Below, in pieces: positions 20,741-28,667 of a stretch of 64,000 bases of DNA (position 1 is its first letter; every line of letters starts with the position of its first letter). The translations under genes were made by a program, and so were the position numbers. The stretch comes from Pseudomonas hydrolytica (GTDB taxonomy: Bacteria; Pseudomonadota; Gammaproteobacteria; Pseudomonadales; Pseudomonadaceae). The notes beneath the pieces were generated by a model. It saw only the letters and a program-made list of their open reading frames with translations. It was not told the DNA's origin and searched no databases. The DNA lies in the NCBI RefSeq assembly GCF_021495345.1, contig NZ_CP099397.1, positions 744,001 to 808,000 of the forward strand, read 5' to 3'.

Positions 20741-21376
20741 CTACTCGGAGGGCTTGCCCAGGCCCAGCCAGTGCTTGCCGCCGATCATGATGAAGCGCAG
20801 CTGCTGGATGATCTTGGCTTCGGCGCTGAGGTGCGCCGGCAGATTCTCCGCCGGCGGGTCGATCAGTTCGGGCAGGGTGGCGAACACCGTCTTCACCACC
20901 AGATCCGACACCACGTCGAGGCCGGCATCGTCGAGCTGCGGCATGCGGTTCATCAGCTTGAGGTCGGCGGCCAGATCGCTGGTGATGCGTTCGCGCAGGG
21001 CGGCGATGGCCTGGCGCACCGGCTGCGAACCGCCGTACTGCTCGCGGGCGAGAAACAGGAACTGGCCATGGTTGGCGGCCACTTCGGCGAGGAAGATGCG
21101 CACCGAGGCGTCGATCATGCCGCGCATCTCGAACTCGTGACGGCGCACCTGGCGGATCGCCGCGCGGAAGGTTTCGCCCACCTCCGCCACCAGCGCCAGG
21201 CCCAGCTCGTCCATGTCGGTGAAATGGCGATAGAAACCGGTGGGGACGATGCCGGCGACGCGGGTCACCTCGCGCAGGCTCAGGCTGCCAAAGCCGCGGC
21301 CGCTCTCCATCAGGGTGAGGGCGGCTTCCATCAGGGCCTGGCGGGTCTGCTGCTTCTGTTCGGCGCGTGGCGTCAT
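20741..21376 (-). CDS. desT: TetR family regulator DesT
   Basis: The 211-residue protein has an N-terminal TetR helix-turn-helix (SLREVTRVAGIVPTGFYRHFTDMDELG) and a ligand domain containing FLFLAREQYGGSQPVRQAI; it ends FIMIGGKHWLGLGKPSE. It closely matches my recollection of P. aeruginosa DesT, which senses the ratio of saturated to unsaturated acyl-CoA and represses desCB. It is divergent from desC-desB and the gap holds two palindromes fitting DesT sites. ATG 21376 (MTPRAEQKQQTR) matches the known N-terminus; ATG 21391 is possible. Confidence 0.92.
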   Translation of the reverse strand: MTPRAEQKQQTRQALMEAALTLMESGRGFGSLSLREVTRVAGIVPTGFYRHFTDMDELGLALVAEVGETFRAAIRQVRRHEFEMRGMIDASVRIFLAEVAANHGQFLFLAREQYGGSQPVRQAIAALRERITSDLAADLKLMNRMPQLDDAGLDVVSDLVVKTVFATLPELIDPPAENLPAHLSAEAKIIQQLRFIMIGGKHWLGLGKPSE

Positions 21377-21449
21377 GCGAGATCGGGTCATTGAGCGATG
21401 CCGCACTCTAGCAAATGCGCGGCGCCAGCGTCGAACCATGGTCGGCAGC

Positions 21450-21475
21450 TTTCAGTGAACAACTGTTGACTGAAA
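21450..21475. promoter_or_regulatory. DesT operator, 26-bp palindrome
   Basis: The two 13-bp arms (21450-21462 and 21463-21475) are inverted with 11 of 13 positions matching; the core is AGTGAACAACTGTTGACT. It lies in the desT-desC gap where DesT is known to bind in P. aeruginosa. Confidence 0.8.
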
Positions 21476-21495
21476 TAAGGTGGTCTGTCAGCCTT

Positions 21496-21511
21496 GTGCA
21501 CAAGTGTTCAC
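21496..21511. promoter_or_regulatory. Second DesT-like site near the desC start
   Basis: GTGCACAAGTGTTCAC is an imperfect palindrome sharing the AGTGAACA half-site (as reverse complement) with the upstream operator. It ends 12 bp before the desC ATG. Confidence 0.55.
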
Positions 21512-21523
21512 TGGAATCGATTT

Positions 21524-22612
21524 ATGGCTCTGCTTTCCCTGGCGCTGGCGCGGCATGTCGCGCGCGGCCTGCAACCGCTGCGCCGGCTCTGTGCATCCGG
21601 CTGGCTGCGCGAGGCGGACGTCGACCTGTGCCTGCGTCTGCTGCACCCGGCGCTGCGCCTCAATCGCGTGTTCGCCCAGGTCGAGGCGCGTCGTTGGGTG
21701 GCCGACGACATGCTGGCAATCGAGTTGCGCTGCAACGGCAATGCCCGAGACTGGCGAGCCGGGCAACACGTTCAGCTCTATCTGGAGCAGGACGGCGTGC
21801 GCCACGGGCGCAGTTACAGCCTGACCAGGGTGACAACCGACGGGCGCATCGAACTGGCGATCAAGCGCCAGCCGGGCGGGCGCCTGTCCAATCGGCTGCT
21901 CGATCGCCTGGCGGTTGGCGAGGTGATCGAGCTGGGCCAGGCCTTCGGCGATTTCGCCTGGCCGCAGGAGCAGGGCGCCGTGCTGTTGCTGGCGGCCGGC
22001 AGCGGCCTCACGCCCTTGCTCGGCCTGCTGCGTGACGCGCTGGCGCGGGGCTTCGCCGCACCGGTGACGCTGCTGCATCAGGTGCGTCGCCAGGGGCAGC
22101 AGGCCTTTGCCGAGGAGTTGCAGGCGCTGGCGGCGCGTCATGCCAACTTGCAGGTGCGCTGGGCCTTCAGTGGTGAGGTGGGTGGCCGCCTGACGGCCGC
22201 ACAGCTGGCGGCGCTGCCGGGCGAGCACCTGTTGCTATGCGGCCCGCGTGGTTTCGTCGAGCAGGCGTGCGGCTGGTGGTGCGACGCCGGGCGCGGGGGC
22301 AGCCTGCAGGCGGAAAGCTTCAGCCCGCTGCCAGTGCTGGCCGAGGCCGATACCGGCGAGGTTCGTCTGCGCTTCGCGCGCAGCGGCCAGCAGGTTTCGG
22401 GCAACGGCAATGCCAGTCTGCTGGAGCAGGCCGAGGCCAGCGGGCTGCGCCCGGCTCATGGCTGTCGTCAGGGCATCTGCACCAGCTGCACCTGTCTTCT
22501 GCTGGCCGGCACGGTGCGCGATCTGCGCAGCGGCGAGCTGTTCGCCGAACCCAATCAACCCATTCGCTTGTGCGTCAGCGCCCCGCATGGGGATGTGGAG
22601 ATCGACCTGTGA
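21524..22612 (+). CDS. desC: Desaturase electron-transfer reductase DesC
   Basis: The 362-residue protein has an FAD domain (RSYSLTR), a nucleotide-binding domain (AAGSGLTPLLGLLRD ... LLCGPRGFVEQ) and a C-terminal plant-type [2Fe-2S] ferredoxin with CRQGICTSCTC plus a distal Cys in RLCVSAPHG. It passes electrons from NAD(P)H to the desaturase DesB. The start is ATG 21524, just after the second operator; a TTG upstream would run through the operator. The stop overlaps the DesB GTG start by one codon register, so the pair is coupled. It is repressed by DesT. Confidence 0.93.
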   Translation: MALLSLALARHVARGLQPLRRLCASGWLREADVDLCLRLLHPALRLNRVFAQVEARRWVADDMLAIELRCNGNARDWRAGQHVQLYLEQDGVRHGRSYSLTRVTTDGRIELAIKRQPGGRLSNRLLDRLAVGEVIELGQAFGDFAWPQEQGAVLLLAAGSGLTPLLGLLRDALARGFAAPVTLLHQVRRQGQQAFAEELQALAARHANLQVRWAFSGEVGGRLTAAQLAALPGEHLLLCGPRGFVEQACGWWCDAGRGGSLQAESFSPLPVLAEADTGEVRLRFARSGQQVSGNGNASLLEQAEASGLRPAHGCRQGICTSCTCLLLAGTVRDLRSGELFAEPNQPIRLCVSAPHGDVEIDL

Positions 22613-23691
22613 CGACCCGCCTGGACCGTGAACTGAGCCTCGCCGAACTCGAAGCCTTCGGCCAGGAACTGGATGCCCTGCGCCAACGCACCCTGGCCGA
22701 TCTGGGCGAGGCCGATGCGCGCTACATTCGCCGTGTACGCGCGGCCGTGCGCGGGTGCTGCTGGACTGGTCGCGCGCTGCTGGTGCTCGGTTGGTTCCCG
22801 CCGACCTGGCTGCTCGGCACCCTGCTGCTGGGCCTGGGCAAGATCCTGGAGAACATGGAGCTGGGCCACAACGTGATGCACGGCCAGTACGACTGGATGA
22901 ACGACCCGGAATTCGCCGGTCGCCAGTACGAGTGGGACATCGTCGGGCCGGCCGATTTCTGGCGGCACACCCACAACCACGTGCACCACACCTACACCAA
23001 CGTGCTGGGTATGGACGATGACGTCGGCTACGGCGTGGTGCGCCTGTTCCCGGAGCAGCGCTGGAAGCCGTTCTATCGCTGGCAGCCGCTGTGGGTAACG
23101 ATTCAGGCGCTGCTGTTCCAGTACGCCGTGGCCATTCAGCACCTGCGCCTGGACAAGCTGGTCAAGGGGCGTATCAGCAAGGAGGAAGTGAAGCCGCTGG
23201 CACGTCGGTTCGGCGCCAAGCTGGTGCGGCAATGGGGCAAGGACTATCTGGCGTTTCCGCTGCTGGCGCTGTTGCTCGGCGCCAACGTACTGGCCGTACT
23301 GAGCGGCAACCTGGCGGCCAATCTGCTGCGCAATCTGTGGACCTTTCTGGTGATCTTCTGCGGTCACTTCACCGAGAAGGCGGCGGTATTTGCACCCGAA
23401 ATACTGGAGGGGGAGACCCGTGGGCACTGGTACCTGCGTCAGCTGCGCGGTTCCAGCAACCTGTCCGGTGGGTCGCTGCTGCATATCCTCACCGGCAACC
23501 TCAGCCACCAGATCGAGCATCACCTGTTCCCCGATCTACCGGCGCGGCGCTATGCCGAGCTGGCGCGTGAGGTGCGCCTGATTGCCCAGCGCTATGGCCA
23601 GCATTACAACTGCGGCACCCTGTGGGGGCAGTTCGCGACCGTGCTGCGGCGCATCTGGATCTACCGCTTGCCCGCGACAGGAACGGCGTGA
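22609..23691 (+). CDS. desB: Acyl-CoA delta-9 desaturase DesB
   Basis: The 360-residue membrane di-iron desaturase shows the three histidine boxes: HNVMH (from His87), HTHNHVHHTYTN, and HQIEHHLFPD near the C-terminus. Hydrophobic segments flank them (ALLVLGWFPPTWLLGTLLLGL; YLAFPLLALLLGANVLAVL). It introduces a cis double bond into acyl-CoAs taken up from outside. The start is the GTG at 22609 overlapping the desC stop (GTGA). Confidence 0.94.
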   Translation: MTTRLDRELSLAELEAFGQELDALRQRTLADLGEADARYIRRVRAAVRGCCWTGRALLVLGWFPPTWLLGTLLLGLGKILENMELGHNVMHGQYDWMNDPEFAGRQYEWDIVGPADFWRHTHNHVHHTYTNVLGMDDDVGYGVVRLFPEQRWKPFYRWQPLWVTIQALLFQYAVAIQHLRLDKLVKGRISKEEVKPLARRFGAKLVRQWGKDYLAFPLLALLLGANVLAVLSGNLAANLLRNLWTFLVIFCGHFTEKAAVFAPEILEGETRGHWYLRQLRGSSNLSGGSLLHILTGNLSHQIEHHLFPDLPARRYAELAREVRLIAQRYGQHYNCGTLWGQFATVLRRIWIYRLPATGTA

Positions 23692-23710
23692 CTCGCGTGA
23701 AAGGCATAAA

Positions 23711-23734
23711 AAAGCCCGGCATGCGCCGGGCTTT
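23711..23734. terminator. Bidirectional terminator between desB and repeat-protein gene
   Basis: The arms AAAGCCCGGC and GCCGGGCTTT form a perfect 10-bp stem around ATGC. A run of As precedes it on the plus strand, so it reads as a strong intrinsic terminator for the minus-strand gene and a weaker one for desB. Confidence 0.85.
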
Positions 23735-23751
23735 GGGGGGACGCCAAGGGT

Positions 23752-24327
23752 TCAGGCCGTGTGGCCACGCTGCTTGATCAGGCGATCGGAACCGCCCTCG
23801 GCCAGTTGAATGCGCTGGGCACCAGGGGTGCGCTCGGAGCCGTCTTCGGCCAGCTGGATGCGCTGCGCGCCGGGAGTGCGGTCATAACCGCCTTCGGCCA
23901 GCTGAACGCGCTGAGCGCCCGGAGTACGTTCATAGCCGCCTTCTACCAGCTGGATGCGCTGAGCACCCGGGGTACGGTCGGAGCCGTCTTCGGCCAGCTG
24001 CAGGCGTTGCGCGCCGGGAGTGCGGTCATAACCGCCTTCGGCCAGCTGAACGCGCTGAGCGCCCGGAGTACGTTCATAGCCGCCTTCTACCAGCTGGATG
24101 CGCTGGCTGCCCGGAGTGCGGTCGGAACCGTCTTCGGCCAGTTGAATGCGTTGTACGCCCGGGGTGCGCTCCGAGCCGTTCTCGGCCAGCGGTGCGAGGG
24201 GTTGCTGTTGTACCTGGCTGTCCTTGGCTTCGCCCACCAGAGGGAAGGGCGCGCTGCTCGGCGCGGCGAATGTGCTGGTGGTTATCAGGCTAAGGGCCAG
24301 TGCGGCGAGAGTCAGTTGAGTTTTCAT
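23752..24327 (-). CDS. Secreted protein of eight 16-residue tandem repeats
   Basis: The 191-residue protein starts with a clear signal peptide (KTQLTLAALALSLITTSTFA) and a short linker (23-46). Residues 47-174 are eight tandem copies of a 16-residue unit, consensus LAEDGSDRTPGAQRIQ with alternates LVEGGYERTPGAQRVQ and LAEGGYDRTPGAQRIQ; 175-191 is a partial ninth ending LIKQRGHTA. The units form a 48-residue super-repeat present about two and a half times, and 98 bp of DNA is identical between 23864-23961 and 24008-24105. No cysteine or known domain is seen, so the exported protein is probably extended or disordered. GGAG precedes the start and a strong terminator follows. Confidence 0.8.
   Translation of the reverse strand: MKTQLTLAALALSLITTSTFAAPSSAPFPLVGEAKDSQVQQQPLAPLAENGSERTPGVQRIQLAEDGSDRTPGSQRIQLVEGGYERTPGAQRVQLAEGGYDRTPGAQRLQLAEDGSDRTPGAQRIQLVEGGYERTPGAQRVQLAEGGYDRTPGAQRIQLAEDGSERTPGAQRIQLAEGGSDRLIKQRGHTA
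23864..24105. repeat. 144-bp tandem super-repeat inside the repeat-protein gene
   Basis: Bases 23864-23961 are identical to 24008-24105 (98 bp, offset 144). Within this the basic period is 48 bp, equal to one 16-residue protein repeat. The identity implies recent duplication or gene conversion. Confidence 0.9.
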
Positions 24328-24601
24328 GTCGATGTCTCCGTAGGGGAGTAATAAGTGGCGTCGGAGTCAATTGTTGGGAACATGGACACGGATAAGAACT
24401 TGACTGACCTGATAGTGAACATCGATCCCCTCAATACTTGATTGGGAGGCTCTATCTCGGCACTTATGGCCTGGCGTCAGGGCGCTTGGCGGATGCTTCG
24501 CAAGGCATCGCGCTGGCCGTCGGGCACGCGTATGCTTGGCGACTTTTGCGGGGCACGGTCGAATCGGCCCCTTCTGCAGTTCTCTAGAGGCGGGTGCAGC
24601 C

Positions 24602-25501
24602 ATGCTTGCGGTACAGGCAATTTTGCCGATCTTCGCCCTGATCGTTCTCGGCTACCTGCTTGGCTGGCGCCAGTGGCTCACCAGCGAGTCGGCCGCTGGC
24701 CTGGCCAATATCACCTTCAAGCTGTTCATGCCCACGCTGCTGTTCGCCGGTATCGCCAAGGCGTCGCTGGCCGAAGGCCTGTCGCCGATGCTGCTGCTGG
24801 CCTATTACCTGCCGGTGCTGCTGGTGTTCGCCGCGGTCAATGCGCTGGCGCACTGGCGGCGCGGTACGGCGACGCCGCTGGGCCTGGTGGCGGCCTTCTC
24901 CAACAACGTGCTGGTGGGCATTCCGCTGATCGCCAGCCTGATGGGCAACGACGGCCTGCTCTACGTCTTCGCCATCCTGGTGTTTCACAGCCTCACGCTG
25001 TTTTCCCTGCACAGCTTCTACGCCGCTTTCGGCAGCCAGGAGCGGGTCGATACGCGCGCGCTGCTGAAGAACCTGGCCAACCCGATGATCATCGGCCTGG
25101 CATTGGGGGCGTTGCTCAATCTGTCCGGGCTGGTCGTGCCGGAGAGCCTGTGGCGGGCGGTGACCTGGCTCGGCCAGGCCGCCTTGCCCTGCGCGCTGAT
25201 CGTGCTTGGCGCCAGCCTGTCGCGTTACCGCCTGCGCCCGACCGGCGAGGCCTGGGGCGTGGCGTTGGCCAAGCTGCTGCTGTTCCCGGCGCTGGTCTGG
25301 TGGCTCAGCGGCCAGCTGCCTGGCCTGAACGACACCGCGCGCAGCGTGCTGGTGCTGCTCGCGGCCTGTCCCAGCGGGGTCAACGTGATGGCCTTTGCCC
25401 GTAGCGCCGAAGACAGCCGCAGCGTCAGCGCGGCGATTTCCCTGTCCACACTGCTGGCGGCGGTTTCCCTGCCGGCGTGGATGCTGCTGGTGGGGTTCTG
25501 A
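24602..25501 (+). CDS. AEC family transporter
   Basis: The 299-residue protein has about ten membrane segments and the auxin efflux carrier/AEC family pattern (LAVQAILPIFALIVLGYLLG at the start; GLVAAFSNNVLVGIPL; ACPSGVNVMAFA near the end). AEC proteins are secondary transporters of small organic acids or similar compounds. Substrate and direction cannot be told here. ATG 24602 is chosen as the first hydrophobic helix begins there, with GAGGCGGG upstream. Confidence 0.9.
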   Translation: MLAVQAILPIFALIVLGYLLGWRQWLTSESAAGLANITFKLFMPTLLFAGIAKASLAEGLSPMLLLAYYLPVLLVFAAVNALAHWRRGTATPLGLVAAFSNNVLVGIPLIASLMGNDGLLYVFAILVFHSLTLFSLHSFYAAFGSQERVDTRALLKNLANPMIIGLALGALLNLSGLVVPESLWRAVTWLGQAALPCALIVLGASLSRYRLRPTGEAWGVALAKLLLFPALVWWLSGQLPGLNDTARSVLVLLAACPSGVNVMAFARSAEDSRSVSAAISLSTLLAAVSLPAWMLLVGF

Positions 25502-25594
25502 GCGCTGCGCCAGGCGATTCCCTCTTCCGGGCGATAGGCGTGTTTGCGGTGTCTGGCTAGCATCGCGCCTCTCGCTCCGCTGAGGACTGCATCG

Positions 25595-26542
25595 ATGAAA
25601 CGACTCGCCCACGTGCTGCTCGGCCTGTTGCTGGTGTTCGGGCTGACCCTTGCCGGCTTCGTCGCGCTCAACTGGGCGCCGGATCGTCCTCTGGACGAGC
25701 TCAAGGCGCGCTGGGCGCCACCGCCTTCGCAGTTCGTCGAGCTCGATGGCCTGTCCGTGCACCTGCGTGACCAGGGCCGGCGCGACGATCCCGAGCCCAT
25801 CGTCCTGCTGCACGGCACCTCGGCCAGTCTGCACACCTGGGAAGGTTGGGTGACGGAGCTGGCCAAGCAGCGCCGGGTGATCAGCCTGGATCTGCCCGGC
25901 TTCGGTCTGACCGGGCCATTCCCCGATGGCGATTATCGCCTCGAGCGCTATACCGGCTTTCTCCTCACCCTGCTGGACAGGCTGCAGGTGCCCCGTGCGG
26001 TGCTGGTGGGCAACAGCTTCGGCGGCCAGCTGGCCTGGCGCTTCGCTCTGGCCCATCCCGAGCGCAGCGCGCGGCTGGTGCTGGTGGACGCCGCCGGCTA
26101 TCCGCGCAACGCCGAATCGGTGCCGATCGGCTTTCGCCTGGCGGGCGTCCCGGCCCTGGCGCCGGTGATGAGCCGTTTGTTGCCGCGCGCGATGATCGAG
26201 TCGAGCCTGCGCAACGTTTATGGCGATCCAGACAAAGTCGATGACGAACTGGTCGAGCGCTACTACCAGCTGACGCTGCGCGAGGGCAACCGCCAGGCGC
26301 TGCGTCAGCGCTTCGCCCAGGCGCCCAGCGGCGAGCTGCACGAGCGCATCGGCGAACTGCAATTGCCGACGCTGATCATCTGGGGCGGGCGTGATCGCCT
26401 GATTCCGCCGGACAATGCCGAACATTTCGCCGCCGACATCGCCGGCAGCCAGCTGGTGCTGTTCGACGACCTCGGCCACGTGCCCCAGGAAGAGGACCCG
26501 CAGCGCACCGTTGCGGTGCTGCTCGCCTTCCTGGCTCGCTAG
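25595..26542 (+). CDS. Alpha/beta hydrolase with N-terminal membrane anchor
   Basis: The 315-residue protein has an N-terminal hydrophobic segment (HVLLGLLLVFGLTLAGFVAL) and an alpha/beta hydrolase domain: oxyanion region LLHGTSASLHTW, nucleophile elbow GNSFGG, acid in WGGRDRLIP, and catalytic His in LGHVPQEEDP. It is probably a periplasm-facing or membrane-attached esterase or lipase-like enzyme. The substrate is unknown. It is 93 bp from the AEC gene with its own start signal. Confidence 0.9.
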   Translation: MKRLAHVLLGLLLVFGLTLAGFVALNWAPDRPLDELKARWAPPPSQFVELDGLSVHLRDQGRRDDPEPIVLLHGTSASLHTWEGWVTELAKQRRVISLDLPGFGLTGPFPDGDYRLERYTGFLLTLLDRLQVPRAVLVGNSFGGQLAWRFALAHPERSARLVLVDAAGYPRNAESVPIGFRLAGVPALAPVMSRLLPRAMIESSLRNVYGDPDKVDDELVERYYQLTLREGNRQALRQRFAQAPSGELHERIGELQLPTLIIWGGRDRLIPPDNAEHFAADIAGSQLVLFDDLGHVPQEEDPQRTVAVLLAFLAR

Positions 26543-26605
26543 GGCTCTAGCGCGGTACTTTCCAAGCCATTGATTTTGTTCGGGGAGACATCCTTCGGCG
26601 GCGGC

Positions 26606-26621
26606 TGGCGCGTTTCCTGCT
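26606..26621 (+). promoter_or_regulatory. Possible sigma-54 promoter of the TRAP transporter operon
   Basis: TGGCGCGTTTCCTGCT keeps the exact 10-base GG-to-GC spacing but has two mismatches to the consensus. A competing sigma-70-like pair, TTGGCT and TAGGCT with 16-bp spacing, lies just downstream (about 26639-26666). Confidence 0.3.
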
Positions 26622-26700
26622 ATGGCCTCGCGGGGCGGTTGGCTTTGGCGAATCTTCGTCTAGGCTGACGGGATAACGAACAAGAACAGCAGGAAACTGC

Positions 26701-27207
26701 ATGCGCAAGGGCATTCGAGTTTTCGTCCGGGTCGTGGACGCGTTCAACCGGAGGGTCGGGCGTTTCGCCATGTACCTGATCTTCGCCATGCTGGCGGTGC
26801 TCCTGTACTCCTCGATCAGCAAGACCTTCTTCACCCCGTCGATCTGGACCCTGGAAAGCGCCCAGTTCCTCATGGTCGCCTACTTCCTGCTCGGCGGCGC
26901 CTACTCGATGCAGCTCGACGCCCATGTGCGCATGGACCTGGCCTACAGCCACTGGTCGCCGCGCACCCGCGCCGTCGTCGATGCCATCACCGTGTTCATG
27001 CTGATCTTCTATCTGGTGATGCTGCTGATCGGCGGCATCTCCTCCACCGAATACGCCATCGAATACAAGGAGACCAGCTATTCGGCCTGGTCGCCCTACA
27101 TGGCGCCGATCAAGATCGTCATGTGCTTCGGCATCGCCCTGATGCTGCTGCAGGCCATCGCCACCTTCTTCAAGGATTTCTACGCCGCCCGTGGGGAGAC
27201 CCTGTGA
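26701..27207 (+). CDS. TRAP transporter small permease (DctQ-like)
   Basis: The 168-residue protein has four membrane segments and the DctQ pattern (FLMVAYFLLGGAYSMQLDAHVRMDL). It is the small membrane subunit of a TRAP transporter that uses an ion gradient to import organic acids bound by a periplasmic receptor. Its TGA overlaps the ATG of the large permease (TGATG), so the two are translationally coupled. Confidence 0.93.
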   Translation: MRKGIRVFVRVVDAFNRRVGRFAMYLIFAMLAVLLYSSISKTFFTPSIWTLESAQFLMVAYFLLGGAYSMQLDAHVRMDLAYSHWSPRTRAVVDAITVFMLIFYLVMLLIGGISSTEYAIEYKETSYSAWSPYMAPIKIVMCFGIALMLLQAIATFFKDFYAARGETL

Positions 27208-28532
27208 TGAGCTACGAGCTGATCGCGCTGTTGATGTTCTCCTCGATGATGCTGCTGCTGCTCACCGGCAAGCGCGTGTTCGGCGCCATCGGCTTCGTCG
27301 CCGCAGCGGCAGCGCTGCTGCTGTGGGGCGACGGTGGCTCGGAGATGGCCTTCAGCGCGGCGATGAAACTGATGAAGTGGTACCCGCTGCTGACCCTGCC
27401 GATGTTCGTGTTCATGGGCTACATGCTCTCCGAGTCGGGCATCGCCGAAGACCTCTACCGCATGTTCCACGTGTGGATGGGCCCGCTGCCGGGGGGCCTG
27501 GCGGTGGGCACCATCTTCCTGATGGTGGCGATCTCGGCGATGAACGGCCTGAGCGTGGCCGGCATGGCCATCGGCGCCAGCATCGCCTTGCCCGAGCTGC
27601 TCAGGCGTGGCTACGACAAGATCATGATCACCGGGGTGATCCAGGCCGGCAGCTCGCTGGGGATTCTGATTCCGCCCAGCGTGGTGCTGGTGCTCTACGG
27701 CATGATCGCGCGCCAGCCGGTGGGCCAGCTGTGGCTGGCCGGGGCCATTCCCGGGCTGATGATGGCCGGCATGTTCATGCTCTATATCGCCATTCGCTGC
27801 CGCCTGCAGCCGCACATGGGCCCGCCGCTGGCCAAGGCCGAGCGCGAGCAGATCTCCTGGAGCGAGAAGCTGCGCCTGCTCAGCGCCGGGCTGGTGCCGC
27901 TGTTCATCTTCTTCTCCATGACCGGCTTGTTCCTGCTGGGCTACACCAGCCTGGTGGAAAGCTCGGCGGTGGGCGCCTGCGCAGCCACCCTGGCGGCGCT
28001 GTTCAAGGGCCGGCTGAACGGCAAGGTGATGGAGGAAACGTTGCGCAAGACGCTGGCCATCAGCTGCATGTTCATGTGGATCATCCTCGCCGCGTTGTGC
28101 TTCGGCGCGGTGTTCGACGGCCTCGGTGCGGTCAGGGCGATCGAGCAGTTCTTCGTCGACAGCCTGCACCTGGGGCCCTGGCAGATCCTGATCATCATGC
28201 AGCTGTCGTTCATCCTGATGGGCATGTTCCTCGACGACACCGCCATGCTGGTCATCGTCGCGCCGCTCTACGTGCCGCTGGTGGGGGCGCTGGGCTTCGA
28301 CCTGATCTGGTACGGCGTGCTCTACACCATCACCTGCCAGATCGCCTACATGACCCCGCCGTTCGGCTACAACCTGTTCCTCATGCGCGCCATGGCCCCG
28401 CCCGAGGTGAGCCTGCGCGACATCTATGTCTCGGTCACCCCCTTCGTGCTGATCATGGCGCTGGCCCTGGTGCTGGTGATGGCCTTCCCGCAGCTGGCGC
28501 TGTGGCTGCCGCAACTGCACTACGGCGGCTGA
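27207..28532 (+). CDS. TRAP transporter large permease (DctM-like)
   Basis: The 441-residue protein has about twelve membrane segments and DctM motifs (TLPMFVFMGYMLSESGIAEDLYR; VIQAGSSLGILIPPSVVLVLYG; YMTPPFGYNLFLM). It forms the transport channel with the small permease. The ATG at 27207 overlaps the preceding stop. A GC-rich stem-loop follows before the binding-protein gene. Confidence 0.95.
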   Translation: MSYELIALLMFSSMMLLLLTGKRVFGAIGFVAAAAALLLWGDGGSEMAFSAAMKLMKWYPLLTLPMFVFMGYMLSESGIAEDLYRMFHVWMGPLPGGLAVGTIFLMVAISAMNGLSVAGMAIGASIALPELLRRGYDKIMITGVIQAGSSLGILIPPSVVLVLYGMIARQPVGQLWLAGAIPGLMMAGMFMLYIAIRCRLQPHMGPPLAKAEREQISWSEKLRLLSAGLVPLFIFFSMTGLFLLGYTSLVESSAVGACAATLAALFKGRLNGKVMEETLRKTLAISCMFMWIILAALCFGAVFDGLGAVRAIEQFFVDSLHLGPWQILIIMQLSFILMGMFLDDTAMLVIVAPLYVPLVGALGFDLIWYGVLYTITCQIAYMTPPFGYNLFLMRAMAPPEVSLRDIYVSVTPFVLIMALALVLVMAFPQLALWLPQLHYGG

Positions 28533-28597
28533 TTCACGGAAATCGGCGCGCCTGGCGCGCCAACAGTCGAGCCGGCGCCCGCCGGTCACTGGCAAGG

Positions 28598-28618
28598 CCG
28601 CCGCGGTGCACGCGGCGG
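28598..28618 (+). other. Stem-loop between dctM- and dctP-like genes
   Basis: CCGCCGCG (28598-28605) and CGCGGCGG (28611-28618) form a perfect 8-bp GC stem around GTGCA, with no T-tract. Such hairpins between permease and binding-protein genes often stabilise or separate the mRNA parts so that the binding protein is made in excess. Confidence 0.5.
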
Positions 28619-28667
28619 CAATGAGCGGTTGTATTGCATCTGCATCGACACTATTGGAGAGACCAGC

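Noticed and set aside
23800..24180. CRISPR-like array from regularly spaced repeats
   Set aside because: The repeats are contiguous 48-bp coding units in frame with a signal peptide; there are no unique spacers and no cas genes.
24367..24603. 78-codon minus-strand frame between the repeat protein and the AEC gene
   Set aside because: No start signal or homology; it covers the region needed for two divergent promoters.
26543..26700. Terminator after the alpha/beta hydrolase gene
   Set aside because: No stable stem followed by T residues could be found by eye.
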